A DNA stretch of 52,894 nucleotides from an uncultured Opitutia bacterium (GTDB lineage: Bacteria > Verrucomicrobiota > Verrucomicrobiia > Opitutales > CAJWYM01): contig CAJWYM010000015.1 of assembly GCA_913049555.1 (NCBI GenBank), forward strand, positions 1-52,894, written 5' to 3'. How positions within the stretch are numbered: the first letter of the stretch is position 1; every line of letters starts with the position of its first letter. The notes beneath the pieces are model-generated. The model worked only from the letters and a program-made list of their open reading frames with translations, was not told the origin of the DNA and searched no databases. Shown in pieces: positions 16,708 through 24,897 of the stretch. The position numbers and the translations under genes are program-made.

Positions 16708-18629
16708 TCGTTTCTTGATTTTTCTAAGATCTTTTTGACTGTTTTAAAAACAGATTCTACAGAGATTTGATCCATTGGAGAACCTCCAGTTGGAGAACAA
16801 GCTTCCGGTTGAATAACCACAGGGCTATTAAAAAAAGGAGCCGTACGAATCGGATTGGTAGGGCCGAAAAGACCTATGGTCTTGGTTCCCAGTGAGTTTG
16901 CGAGATGCAATCCGCCTGAATCATTAGAAACAACTAGATCAGAACTAGCAAGATGCTTTGAAAATTCTAAAATATTGGTTTTTGCAGTCAAGTTATAGAT
17001 AGATTCCTGAGGCAATGTCTGCACAATTTCTTTAGACAACTCCACATCACGGGGCATTCCAAATAAATAAATGTTAGGTTTAGGAGAAATCGCTAATAAT
17101 TTTGCTATTAAATCCGACCAATATGAGGCAGGCCATCTTTTCTCTGGGGAATTGTCACTCCCATACAATAGGCTGATTTTTAAATTATCCAACTGGAGCT
17201 GAGAATTTGAAAAAGTATAAAAAGGTTCCTTGGAAATTTCTGCTTGCAAACCAAAATTCTCAATAAATTTTGAATTTAATTCGGACTGATGAGTGGTATT
17301 CCAATCAAAATCGGCTGGAACTTTCCAAGAATGGGTGAGCAAGGGTCTTTTCTTTTTATAAACAATTCCAAAACGCTGCTTGGATCTAGTCAAAAAAGCC
17401 TCTATATCTCCTCTTTGTGAATTCGTAAATAATAGAAATACATCTATATATTCATGCCGAAGTTTCCAATAAAACAAAAAACGACCCAAACTCTTTTTAG
17501 GCAATGCAATTGCATTCATACCTGGAAAGGTTTCTCGAATCCATGAAACATAAGCGAGCGGAGTGATTAGAGTAATCTTAAAATCTGGCCTAGAATTTTG
17601 TATCTCACGGATTACAGGCAAAGTCATAACGATATCGCCAAGCCAGTTAGGCAATCGAATCCAGAGCTTTGTTTTCTTGGGAAGCTTCTCAAGATCTCTT
17701 AGTTTGCAATCCTCAACAAGCTTATTTTTCTTGTGTTGAACCCTGAAACGAGCCCTAGCTTCATCTTGTGTTTTCCATCGCTTGTGACTCCAAAGCCAAT
17801 CTGCACATTGGTCTTCATTGTTGCTCAAATAATTTTCTAACCACTGATGGGCATGCACAACAGGCTCAATCGAAGTCTTCCCTCTTTGAATTTTATGGAT
17901 GGAATATTCGGCGCGCCAGAATCCTACTCGCTTCATATTCGATATATAGGCCTCCGCATTGTATTTATGCATAAAAATACCTGGAAGCTCAGTTGCCGAT
18001 ACAATCCGACCAAACTGGGTAATTAAAGTTCCCACTTTTCCGGCATTTTGATCAAATAAGATACACAGGCATTGTTTGTCTCGAAGAAGTTTTCCGGAAC
18101 CCAGAATCCCTTCCTTTCGAGATAATAATTTCACCCCAAAGCGACTTCGACTGGATACAATCCATTCGTTTAAACCTTGATTCTTGAAGGGTCTGTATAG
18201 AATTCCAATTTCAACACTTGAAAGCTCTGGCAGCGAATTCGGAATAAAGGTGTTGCACTCATTTAAGGTGGTATGACAGCCCAGCATAATCACTGGCTTC
18301 TCGCTCTTACTAAGCTCAAGCAGCTCTTCCCTTGCTTGGTCCTGTATATGCAACATTTCTTTACATCTTTGAGCAGAAAACAAAGGAGCTGCCAAAGCCA
18401 AAGCACCATATTCCACTAAATTTCTACAATTTTTCCGAGCAATTCGATGGATTTCTCGGTCTGTCTTGTCCGGAAATGCATATTTTAAATTGGATAAAAT
18501 AGTCCGAGTTCTAGAGTTGGGAATCCAGTAAAAAACATCCCCAACAAAATTACAGAGAAATTCGACTTTAGATTCTTCCAAGCTGGCAAGAACCTTACCA
18601 AGGTTTTTAACCAACCAAAGCAGAGCCAT
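16701..18629 (-). CDS. Fusion of LpxL/HtrB-type acyltransferase and family 9 glycosyltransferase
   Basis: A 642-residue two-domain enzyme. Residues about 1-295 are a lysophospholipid/lipid A late acyltransferase, with GCHTTLNE giving the catalytic HX4E pair His119/Glu124 and later DQNAGKVG. Residues about 320-640 are a heptosyltransferase-like GT9 domain, opening with LWIRLPNWLGDIVMTLPVIR and carrying the donor-site SNDSGGLHLANSLG and GLFGPTNP motifs. Separately these add acyl chains and core sugars to lipid A. The gene follows lpxA directly (TAG then ATG with no spacer), so all three proteins probably act on lipopolysaccharide at the inner membrane. Exact acyl and sugar donors are unknown. 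Confidence 0.88.
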   Translation of the reverse strand: MALLWLVKNLGKVLASLEESKVEFLCNFVGDVFYWIPNSRTRTILSNLKYAFPDKTDREIHRIARKNCRNLVEYGALALAAPLFSAQRCKEMLHIQDQAREELLELSKSEKPVIMLGCHTTLNECNTFIPNSLPELSSVEIGILYRPFKNQGLNEWIVSSRSRFGVKLLSRKEGILGSGKLLRDKQCLCILFDQNAGKVGTLITQFGRIVSATELPGIFMHKYNAEAYISNMKRVGFWRAEYSIHKIQRGKTSIEPVVHAHQWLENYLSNNEDQCADWLWSHKRWKTQDEARARFRVQHKKNKLVEDCKLRDLEKLPKKTKLWIRLPNWLGDIVMTLPVIREIQNSRPDFKITLITPLAYVSWIRETFPGMNAIALPKKSLGRFLFYWKLRHEYIDVFLLFTNSQRGDIEAFLTRSKQRFGIVYKKKRPLLTHSWKVPADFDWNTTHQSELNSKFIENFGLQAEISKEPFYTFSNSQLQLDNLKISLLYGSDNSPEKRWPASYWSDLIAKLLAISPKPNIYLFGMPRDVELSKEIVQTLPQESIYNLTAKTNILEFSKHLASSDLVVSNDSGGLHLANSLGTKTIGLFGPTNPIRTAPFFNSPVVIQPEACSPTGGSPMDQISVESVFKTVKKILEKSRNDY

Positions 18630-19406
18630 CTAGGCAAGTCCCCGAGAACTGTTACGAGCAAAACTGATCACCTCTTTAATGATACGAGAACTGGAACATT
18701 CATGCGCTTCCAAAATAGCTAAAGCTTGGCTCTTATTGTGGCCTTCTTTGTAGATGATTTTAAAAACTTTTCGAGCAAGCTCCAATTCTTGAGCTGTAAA
18801 TCCACTACGCTCCAAACCGATCTTATTGATAGTTCTCACATCCGCCGGTGATCCATCGGCTAGCATAAAAGGAGGAATATCCTGAACGACCTTTGAGCAA
18901 GCCGCGATCATACCGAAAGTCCCAATATTACAAAACTGATGAACCCCTACTCCCCAACCAATATTTACTTGATTGCCTACAACCACATGTCCACCACAGG
19001 CAGAGTGGCTACTCATCACTAAAGAATCTCCAACAATGCAGTCATGAGCAATATGACTGTACGCTAAAATTGAATTGTGAGAACCGATACGAGTAAAATC
19101 ACCATCTTCAGTTGCAGGATGAATCGAAGTGTATTCTCGGAAAGTGTTGTGATCCTCGATTAAAAGACCCGTTTTTCCTCCAGTAAATTTTAAATCATGC
19201 GTCTTACCACCAATCAAAGCAAAGGGGAAAACCTCATTTTTTTCACCCATGATTGTATAACCTTCTACACTGGCATGATGATGAATGACAGACCCTTTAC
19301 CAATTTTAACTCCCGGACCAATGTAAGCATAGGCACCGACAGAAACTTCTTCGTCCAATTCGGCTCCTTTTTCGATGATCGCTGTTGAATGATGTAAATT
19401 CTTCAT
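18630..19406 (-). CDS. lpxA: UDP-N-acetylglucosamine acyltransferase LpxA
   Basis: A 258-residue left-handed parallel beta-helix enzyme that transfers a 3-hydroxyacyl chain from ACP to UDP-GlcNAc, the first step of lipid A synthesis. Hexapeptide repeats fill the N-terminal two thirds. The active-site block AHDCIVGD contains the catalytic His, and VHQFCNIG and the GSPADVRTINKIGLERSGF hinge are typical of LpxA. The ATG at 19406 (MKNLHHSTA), four bases after the lpxC/fabZ stop, is preferred to a TTG at 19418 that would overlap it. Confidence 0.95.
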   Translation of the reverse strand: MKNLHHSTAIIEKGAELDEEVSVGAYAYIGPGVKIGKGSVIHHHASVEGYTIMGEKNEVFPFALIGGKTHDLKFTGGKTGLLIEDHNTFREYTSIHPATEDGDFTRIGSHNSILAYSHIAHDCIVGDSLVMSSHSACGGHVVVGNQVNIGWGVGVHQFCNIGTFGMIAACSKVVQDIPPFMLADGSPADVRTINKIGLERSGFTAQELELARKVFKIIYKEGHNKSQALAILEAHECSSSRIIKEVISFARNSSRGLA

Positions 19407-19410
19407 ACTA

Positions 19411-20739
19411 TCAATCAATATCTGTAGCGTTGGTAATGGTAAACATCAACTCAGCATTCGATGCTCTTTTACCGTCAACCATGCAGCTACACTCGGCAAA
19501 TGCGATTTTCTCACCACGAGTTTTAGTAATTTTTGCATGAATTTCTAACTGATCCCCAGGGGTTACGGTTCTCCTAAACTTTACTTTATCGCAGCTCATA
19601 AAAAAGGCCACTTTCCCCTCGCTTGAAGTTCTTCGAAGCATCAAAATGCCTGCAGCTTGAGCCATAGCCTCAATCTGCAAAACCCCCGGCATAACTGGCC
19701 TACCTGGAAAATGACCACTAAAAAATGGTTCGTTAAAAGTTACATTTTTTAAAGCAATCAATTCATCATCGTTTTTGATCTCAAGAACTCGATCAATCAT
19801 TACAAATGGATAGCGATGGGGAAGAGTGTCTAAAATTCGTCGAATATCCAACTGGGTTTCGTCCGCACTGATTGTCTTAGAGCCTACTTTTGATTGGGTA
19901 CTTTTAGACTTCTTTTTTCTTTGTTCGTTGATAGCCAGACAAAGCTTGCTGTTTAGAGCATGTCCTGGTCGAACTGCTATAATATGTGCTTTCAAAGGTT
20001 TGCCCAAGAGAAGTATATCCCCTATAATATCCAAGATCTTGTGACGGACAAACTCATCTTTAAAACGAAGGGGCTCTTTGGATATAATTTTATCTCCACG
20101 AATCACAATCGCGCTGTCTAAACTACCCCCTTGAATTTTACCGAGTTTGAGCAATTCTTCAATTTCCTCATAGATCGTAAAAGTCCGAGCTGGAGCAATT
20201 TGCGCGATGAATGTTTCTGGATCAATGTCTACACTCATATGCTGAGTGTGAACGCCTCTGTCATCCGCCGAGGTGCAGGTAATTTTTAAGCCATCGTGAG
20301 GAAGTGCTATAATTGAGCGATTGCCTTGGGTGACAGATACCGGTTCTGTGAGTTCAATAAATTCGCGATCTTTATCTTGCTCCAGTGGCTCTGCCTCTTG
20401 GATGAGATTTACAAACAATTTTGCTGAACCATCTAAAATTGGTGGCTCGCTTGCATCCATTTCAACAAAAACATTGTCTACCCCCGAACCATGCAAAGCA
20501 CTTAAAATATGCTCTACGGTGTTTATTTTAGCATTTCCAACGGAAACGGTCGTACTCCGGACCAAATCTGTAATTTGATCCACAGAAGGTTTGATTTCCG
20601 GTTTGCCATACAAGTTCACACAGCGGAAAATCACTCCATTGTCAACAGGTGCTGGTTTTAAAGTTAAGCATACTTTTTCTCCAGTATGTAATGATTTTCC
20701 CTCAATAGAGACTTCGCGAGTAATCGTTCGTTGTTTCAT
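19411..20739 (-). CDS. lpxC/fabZ: Bifunctional LpxC deacetylase / FabZ dehydratase
   Basis: A 442-residue natural fusion. LpxC (about 1-275) is the zinc deacetylase that commits UDP-3-O-acyl-GlcNAc to lipid A. It has [12 protein letters not shown] with zinc ligand His77, HKILDIIGD with the other metal ligands, and RPGHALN. A charged linker ([10 protein letters not shown]) leads to FabZ (about 293-442), the 3-hydroxyacyl-ACP dehydratase, with [21 protein letters not shown] (His343) and IEAMAQ (Glu357). The two enzymes compete for the same hydroxyacyl-ACP pool, so the fusion links lipid A to fatty-acid synthesis. It heads the lpxC/fabZ-lpxA-acyltransferase operon. Fusion of this kind is known in Bacteroidota and Verrucomicrobiota. 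Confidence 0.96.
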   Translation of the reverse strand: MKQRTITREVSIEGKSLHTGEKVCLTLKPAPVDNGVIFRCVNLYGKPEIKPSVDQITDLVRSTTVSVGNAKINTVEHILSALHGSGVDNVFVEMDASEPPILDGSAKLFVNLIQEAEPLEQDKDREFIELTEPVSVTQGNRSIIALPHDGLKITCTSADDRGVHTQHMSVDIDPETFIAQIAPARTFTIYEEIEELLKLGKIQGGSLDSAIVIRGDKIISKEPLRFKDEFVRHKILDIIGDILLLGKPLKAHIIAVRPGHALNSKLCLAINEQRKKKSKSTQSKVGSKTISADETQLDIRRILDTLPHRYPFVMIDRVLEIKNDDELIALKNVTFNEPFFSGHFPGRPVMPGVLQIEAMAQAAGILMLRRTSSEGKVAFFMSCDKVKFRRTVTPGDQLEIHAKITKTRGEKIAFAECSCMVDGKRASNAELMFTITNATDID

Positions 20740-21238
20740 GTTTTATAGTTCAGTTTACTTTAGCAAAATGGTGAATATTGTAAATCTAAGACTTTGATTA
20801 TTTGCCAGAACGTTGGAGAACGATCCAGTTTAGATTTGTCTTCATAAAGATGGATTCGGCAAAAGCGATATTATAAAATGATCTCAAAGAAAAAGGTTTA
20901 GGAAATTTAAGAAAATCCCTAGTGAATCTTTGATAAATTCCGTATTTCCTTGCAAGTAAAAATAGAAAGGAAAAATTCTCATTCAAAATGGTGCTTAAAA
21001 CGAATTGTATTTCTAATTTTTAAACTTAAAGCGCTCTTCAAGATCCAAAGTTAAAAAATTTTCACACAGCCTCTATTGCAGATTATACCATTAAAGGGTT
21101 GCTCTTTTATACAAGGTTATTAGATTTAAAAAATTCCAATCCTACCTGTTATTTTAACTGAATTTTAGTAAAAAAAAGAATTTAAGTGCATAGACAATAG
21201 AAAATCCCCATTTATTGCTTATGAGCTTGCAAATACAG
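20740..21238. other. Long non-coding stretch upstream of lpxC and before an orphan terminator
   Basis: About 500 bases of very AT-rich DNA. The minus strand must hold the lpxC operon promoter. On the plus strand no protein gene precedes the terminator at 21239. The only feature seen is an 8-codon frame starting ATG at 21221 and ending inside the terminator stem. Partial -10-like sequences (for example TTATAC at 21110-21115) exist but none is decisive. A small RNA ending at 21272 is the best explanation of the terminator. Confidence 0.4.
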
Positions 21239-21272
21239 GAAGACTGAGTGAATCACTCAGTCTTCTTTTTTT
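21239..21272 (+). terminator. Strong intrinsic terminator with no upstream plus-strand gene
   Basis: GAAGACTGAGTG and CACTCAGTCTTC form a 12-bp perfect stem with loop AAT, followed by seven T. It reads only on the plus strand: on the minus strand the sequence after the stem (CTGTATTTGC) is not a T tract. It lies between two minus-strand genes, lpxC and rdgB, so it does not terminate either of them. Confidence 0.85.
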
Positions 21273-21371
21273 ATTCTTCAAAAATCGTTATTACACACTC
21301 TTCCAGATTGTTTTTGGCTTCTTGTTCTCCACATCAATCCTCTGAGTCGTGAGGATAAAGAATCCAATGGA

Positions 21372-21968
21372 TTACTTACTAAAAAACGCTACAAATTGAA
21401 TCAGCGCTTTGTAGCGATGACTGATGCAATTTTTCTCTTCAGCAGGGATTTGTCCCATGGAGCAATTATAACCAATCGGTTGAAACAAAGGATCATAACC
21501 AAAACCTCCCTCCCCATACAGACCATCCAGAATATGACCTTCACATGTGGCTTCGACCGCGAAATTTTCTGAACGATCCCCCCATGCAATCGAACATACA
21601 TACCTAGCGCTTCTTTCAATATCAGAAATCCCTTCAAGCTCTCTAAGTATTTTGGCATTGTTTTTATGATCGTCACAATTTTTTCCCGCATATCTAGCGG
21701 AGTAAATACCAGGCGATCCTCCTAAAGCATCCACACAAATACCACTATCATCTGCGATCGCAAAAGAACCCTCTGGAATTTTTGCAATCAAAGCATTTAG
21801 CTTCAGCTTTGCATTGCCCTCAAAAGAATCTGCATCTTCAATCACATCCGGCATCCCGCCAATTTGATTCGCAGAACGAACTTCAATTGGAACTTCCATT
21901 TTTTTCAAGATTTGATCGATTTCTTCCGCTTTATGAGCATTGTTAGAGGCTAAATAAAAGATATGCAT
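21372..21968 (-). CDS. rdgB: RdgB/HAM1 non-canonical purine NTP pyrophosphatase
   Basis: A 198-residue enzyme that hydrolyses dITP, ITP and XTP to keep deaminated purines out of nucleic acids. Motifs: YLASNNAHKAEEI for triphosphate binding, ADDSGICVDALGGSPGIYSARYAG, GGFGYDPLFQP, and SHRYKAL near the C-terminus. ATG at 21968 (MHIFYLASN) is preferred over the TTG two codons upstream. It stands alone on the minus strand. Confidence 0.95.
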   Translation of the reverse strand: MHIFYLASNNAHKAEEIDQILKKMEVPIEVRSANQIGGMPDVIEDADSFEGNAKLKLNALIAKIPEGSFAIADDSGICVDALGGSPGIYSARYAGKNCDDHKNNAKILRELEGISDIERSARYVCSIAWGDRSENFAVEATCEGHILDGLYGEGGFGYDPLFQPIGYNCSMGQIPAEEKNCISHRYKALIQFVAFFSK

Positions 21969-22453
21969 CTCCAAAACTTAGCAGAATTTATGAAACTAAA
22001 TAAAGCATAAAACACATTTTTATTTCACTATAAGTTCAAAAACGATTCAATTTTAAATGCTTAATGCCCTCAATTTACAGTCTATACAAGAGATATTTAC
22101 CCGAAAATAATTTTTTTCTAAACCTTCAAAAATTCCACTTTAATCGAAGCTAAAAATCCAAAAAAAATGTATTTTTTTTAGGGACTGATATCATAGCTAG
22201 AACCCATTTAAAAAAATTAAAGCTAAATGAGTTATTAAATCCTAAAATGGAACTTTTTAGTTCCATGAAAGTTTGCAAAAATCATTGCGGCCGAATCTGA
22301 GAAGTTAAAAATCCAAGTTCTATTGAAGAATTTGGTTAAAGCTCGCTGCTAAAAAAGATTGGGTTTTATTCCCATTTTGTAAGCCTCCTTTACTTGCAAT
22401 AGATTCTAAATATTAGGTTGGCATAGCCGGATTCACTTTGTTAAGGTATGGGT
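21969..22453. other. Intergenic stretch between rdgB and the ABC-F gene
   Basis: About 485 AT-rich bases between divergent genes, holding both promoters. Two weak inverted repeats are visible: ATGGAAC/GTTCCAT around a 6-base loop at 22247-22266, and AACCCATTTA/TAAATGAGTT (one mismatch) at 22201-22233. Neither is followed by a T tract. No coding frame with recognisable content was found. Confidence 0.4.
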
Positions 22454-24064
22454 ATGTTGAGTGTTAAAGATCTAACAAAATCAGTGGGGCCAAGAACCCT
22501 TTTTAAAGGGGCCTCGCTCATGATTGGATATGGCGAAAGAGTCGCCCTTGTGGGTCCCAATGGAGCCGGCAAAACAACCCTCTTCTCTATGATTCTCGGA
22601 GATTTGGATGCAGATGATGGAGTTGTTCAGAAAGATGAATGGAGTATGATTGGTTTTCTTCCTCAAGAAAGTGAACCGCTCGATAACGAAACCGTGATTG
22701 AAGTGGCTACCGGGCGAAGTGGGATTCTTCAAGATTTAGAAAAAACACTGACCGACTTAGAAGCTAAAGGAATTCTCGATTCTCCAGAATATTATGATGC
22801 CCAAGCAAAATTTGACGCTTTGAGTGACCCAGAATTCGAAGCAAAAGCCAAAAAAATGCTTATGGGTTTAGGCTACAAGACAACCGACTTCGACCGACCT
22901 GTCAAAGAGATGAGTGGCGGTTGGATTATGAGAGCTCACCTCGCCCGACTACTTGTTATGGAACCAGACTTACTCATGTTGGACGAACCCACCAATCATT
23001 TAGATCTAGCATCCCTCCTCTGGTTTCAAGAATATTTAAAAAATTACTCTGGCTCCATTCTGATGATTTCTCATGACCGGTCCTTCATGGATGAAGTCGT
23101 TGAAAATATTCATGAAATTTGGGAACAAAAAATCATACCCTACAAAGGCAATTATTCGGAATACTTAGTTCAAAAAGAGGACAATTATCAACGCCAATTG
23201 ACTGCTTATAAAAACCAGCAAAAAGAAGTCAAAGACATCCAAGCTTTTATCAACAAATTTAGATCCATTTCTTCCAAAGCTGCCCAAGCCCAAAGTAGAG
23301 AAAAACAGCTTGCTAAAATGACCTTGATCGAGAAGCCAATGTCTCCTCCGAAATTATTCCGATTTCAGTTTCCTCAGCCACATAGGAGTGGTCACAAAGT
23401 CATTGAACTGAGTAACATTCATAAATCTTATGGTGATTTAGATATTTACAAAGGTCTCGATCTCCTGATTGAAAAAGGGGAGAGAACCGTTCTTGTAGGG
23501 CCCAATGGAGCTGGAAAATCAACCCTGCTTAAAATGCTTGCTGGAAGTTTAGAGGCGGACCAAGGAGACATAACTTTGAGTAAAACTACAAATATTGGTT
23601 ATTTTTCTCAACACAGATCTGAACTTTTGGATCCAAATAATACCGTTTTAGATGAAGTGCAAAAAAGTGCACCTAGTAATCTTTCAGAGGAGGAAGCACG
23701 AGGGATCCTTGGATCATTTAGATTTAGAAAAGAAGAAATTTACAAAAAAACCAGTGTTTTAAGCGGTGGAGAAAAAACGAGGCTGAACCTTATCAAATTT
23801 TTAGTAGATCCTCCTAATTTACTACTAATGGATGAACCGACCACTCACTTAGATATTCTTACGGTAGAATCTCTAATTCTTGCGCTTGAGAAGTTTGAAG
23901 GAACCATGGTTTTTATTTCCCACGACGTTCACTTTATCAAATCACTAGGAACCAAGGTATTGCATATAAATCAAGGAACCCTAACCCCTTACTATGGCAA
24001 TTATGATTACTACCTTGAAAAGTCAGGTCAAAAGAATCGAGAACGACAAGCCCTTACGAGTTAA
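22454..24064 (+). CDS. ABC-F family ATPase
   Basis: A 536-residue soluble protein with two ABC ATPase domains in tandem. Walker A GPNGAGKTT and GPNGAGKST; signatures MSGGW and LSGGEKTRL; Walker B LLMLDEPTNHLD and LLLMDEPTTHLD. The linker between the domains (about residues 230-310) is the helical P-site tRNA interaction motif region of ABC-F translation factors such as EttA, Uup and YheS. There is no membrane domain, so it acts on ribosomes, not in transport. The ATG at 22454 has AAGG at a 7-base spacing and is preferred over the ATG at 22448. Which ABC-F subgroup it belongs to is not clear. Confidence 0.92.
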   Translation: MLSVKDLTKSVGPRTLFKGASLMIGYGERVALVGPNGAGKTTLFSMILGDLDADDGVVQKDEWSMIGFLPQESEPLDNETVIEVATGRSGILQDLEKTLTDLEAKGILDSPEYYDAQAKFDALSDPEFEAKAKKMLMGLGYKTTDFDRPVKEMSGGWIMRAHLARLLVMEPDLLMLDEPTNHLDLASLLWFQEYLKNYSGSILMISHDRSFMDEVVENIHEIWEQKIIPYKGNYSEYLVQKEDNYQRQLTAYKNQQKEVKDIQAFINKFRSISSKAAQAQSREKQLAKMTLIEKPMSPPKLFRFQFPQPHRSGHKVIELSNIHKSYGDLDIYKGLDLLIEKGERTVLVGPNGAGKSTLLKMLAGSLEADQGDITLSKTTNIGYFSQHRSELLDPNNTVLDEVQKSAPSNLSEEEARGILGSFRFRKEEIYKKTSVLSGGEKTRLNLIKFLVDPPNLLLMDEPTTHLDILTVESLILALEKFEGTMVFISHDVHFIKSLGTKVLHINQGTLTPYYGNYDYYLEKSGQKNRERQALTS

Positions 24065-24096
24065 AATTTTGTTGGGAGTTCCACCGAAACTTGCTT

Positions 24097-24116
24097 GAAA
24101 TTCAAATTTGAATTTC
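24097..24116. repeat. Perfect 20-bp palindrome between convergent genes
   Basis: GAAATTCAAA followed directly by TTTGAATTTC is a perfect palindrome with no spacer, 33 bases after the ABC-F stop and 15 bases before the end of the convergent thioredoxin gene. It may be a bidirectional termination or protein-binding element. With no GC-rich stem and no T tract, it is not a classical intrinsic terminator. Confidence 0.5.
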
Positions 24117-24130
24117 TAAGTCCGAAGCCT

Positions 24131-24691
24131 TCATCGATTCAAAAGTCCTTTGAGGTGTTGAATGTATGCGTCCTTTTCAATGCGTAGATAGCCCGTTTTA
24201 GCAATGGTGCTTCCACTCGGATCTAAAACAAGGAGAGTTGGATAAATTCGTATCCCATATTTCAATGCTAAATTTTCGTTTTGAGCTCTGATTTCAGGCT
24301 TTAAAAAATTTCTACGAGGAAAATCAGCTTTAAAAAGGACTAACTTTGATTTGGCAAAATCGATAAAGTCCTGTTGATTGAAAATCTTTTTTTCGATCAT
24401 ATGACAGGCCCCACACCAATCCGACCCAGTAAAATTTGCTAGAACAAATTTGTTTTCCTTTCTGGCAACCTCTAGGGCAGCCTGATAATTTTGCATCCAT
24501 CCATTTTCGTCGACATTAAAAGCATCGGGCGAGAGTAGATTTGGAAAATTAAAATCGTCTACGAACGCTGTTCCAAGATCCTCGTCAAGGGAGTATTGAA
24601 TAGAATCTTTTGTTTGCTTTACAAAGATCCCAACCAACGCAATGATTAACGTTATTGGTATTATAACAAAAATGTAATTCACAAACTTCAC
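24131..24691 (-). CDS. Membrane-anchored thioredoxin-fold protein
   Basis: A 186-residue protein with one N-terminal membrane helix (YIFVIIPITLIIALVGIFV) and a thioredoxin-like domain exposed outside the cytoplasm. The redox motif is DWCGAC with Cys93 and Cys96, preceded by VLANFTGS; the cis-proline region reads YGIRIYPTLLVLDPSG. It resembles the thioredoxin_7/DUF255-like group with the WCGxC motif. Likely role: thiol-disulfide exchange in the periplasm. The start is GTG. Partner unknown. Confidence 0.82.
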   Translation of the reverse strand: MKFVNYIFVIIPITLIIALVGIFVKQTKDSIQYSLDEDLGTAFVDDFNFPNLLSPDAFNVDENGWMQNYQAALEVARKENKFVLANFTGSDWCGACHMIEKKIFNQQDFIDFAKSKLVLFKADFPRRNFLKPEIRAQNENLALKYGIRIYPTLLVLDPSGSTIAKTGYLRIEKDAYIQHLKGLLNR

Positions 24692-24814
24692 ATTTATAAA
24701 GAGTATTCGAATTTTGAATAATTCCTCAAAACCTTTACCAATTTAAAGATTCATAATCAACGTTTCCTAAACACGCCCAAGCTTTGAAATCTTAAATGAA
24801 TCTAAAAAAATAAT

Positions 24815-24882
24815 GAGGAAACTGCTGGAAATTATGAGCTCACTTTCCTCGTTGAAAATTTCAATCTTTCGGGATCGATCCC
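24815..24882 (+). repeat. Nested palindromes in the leader of the prepilin-like gene
   Basis: GAGGAAA (24815-24821) pairs with TTTCCTC (24844-24850). Further on, GGGATCGATCCC (24871-24882) is a perfect 12-bp palindrome 15 bases before the ATG at 24898. Together they suggest structured leader RNA or a repressor site. No function can be assigned. Confidence 0.35.
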
Positions 24883-24897
24883 TTCTGTAATTCAAAG

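Noticed and set aside
21221-21247. 8-codon frame running into the orphan terminator, considered as an attenuation leader peptide
   Set aside because: No plus-strand gene follows for over 1.1 kb and the codons show no amino-acid bias, so attenuation has no target.
22201-22233. Inverted repeat AACCCATTTA/TAAATGAGTT before the ABC-F gene
   Set aside because: One mismatch, A/T-rich loop, no T tract; not distinguishable from chance in such AT-rich DNA.
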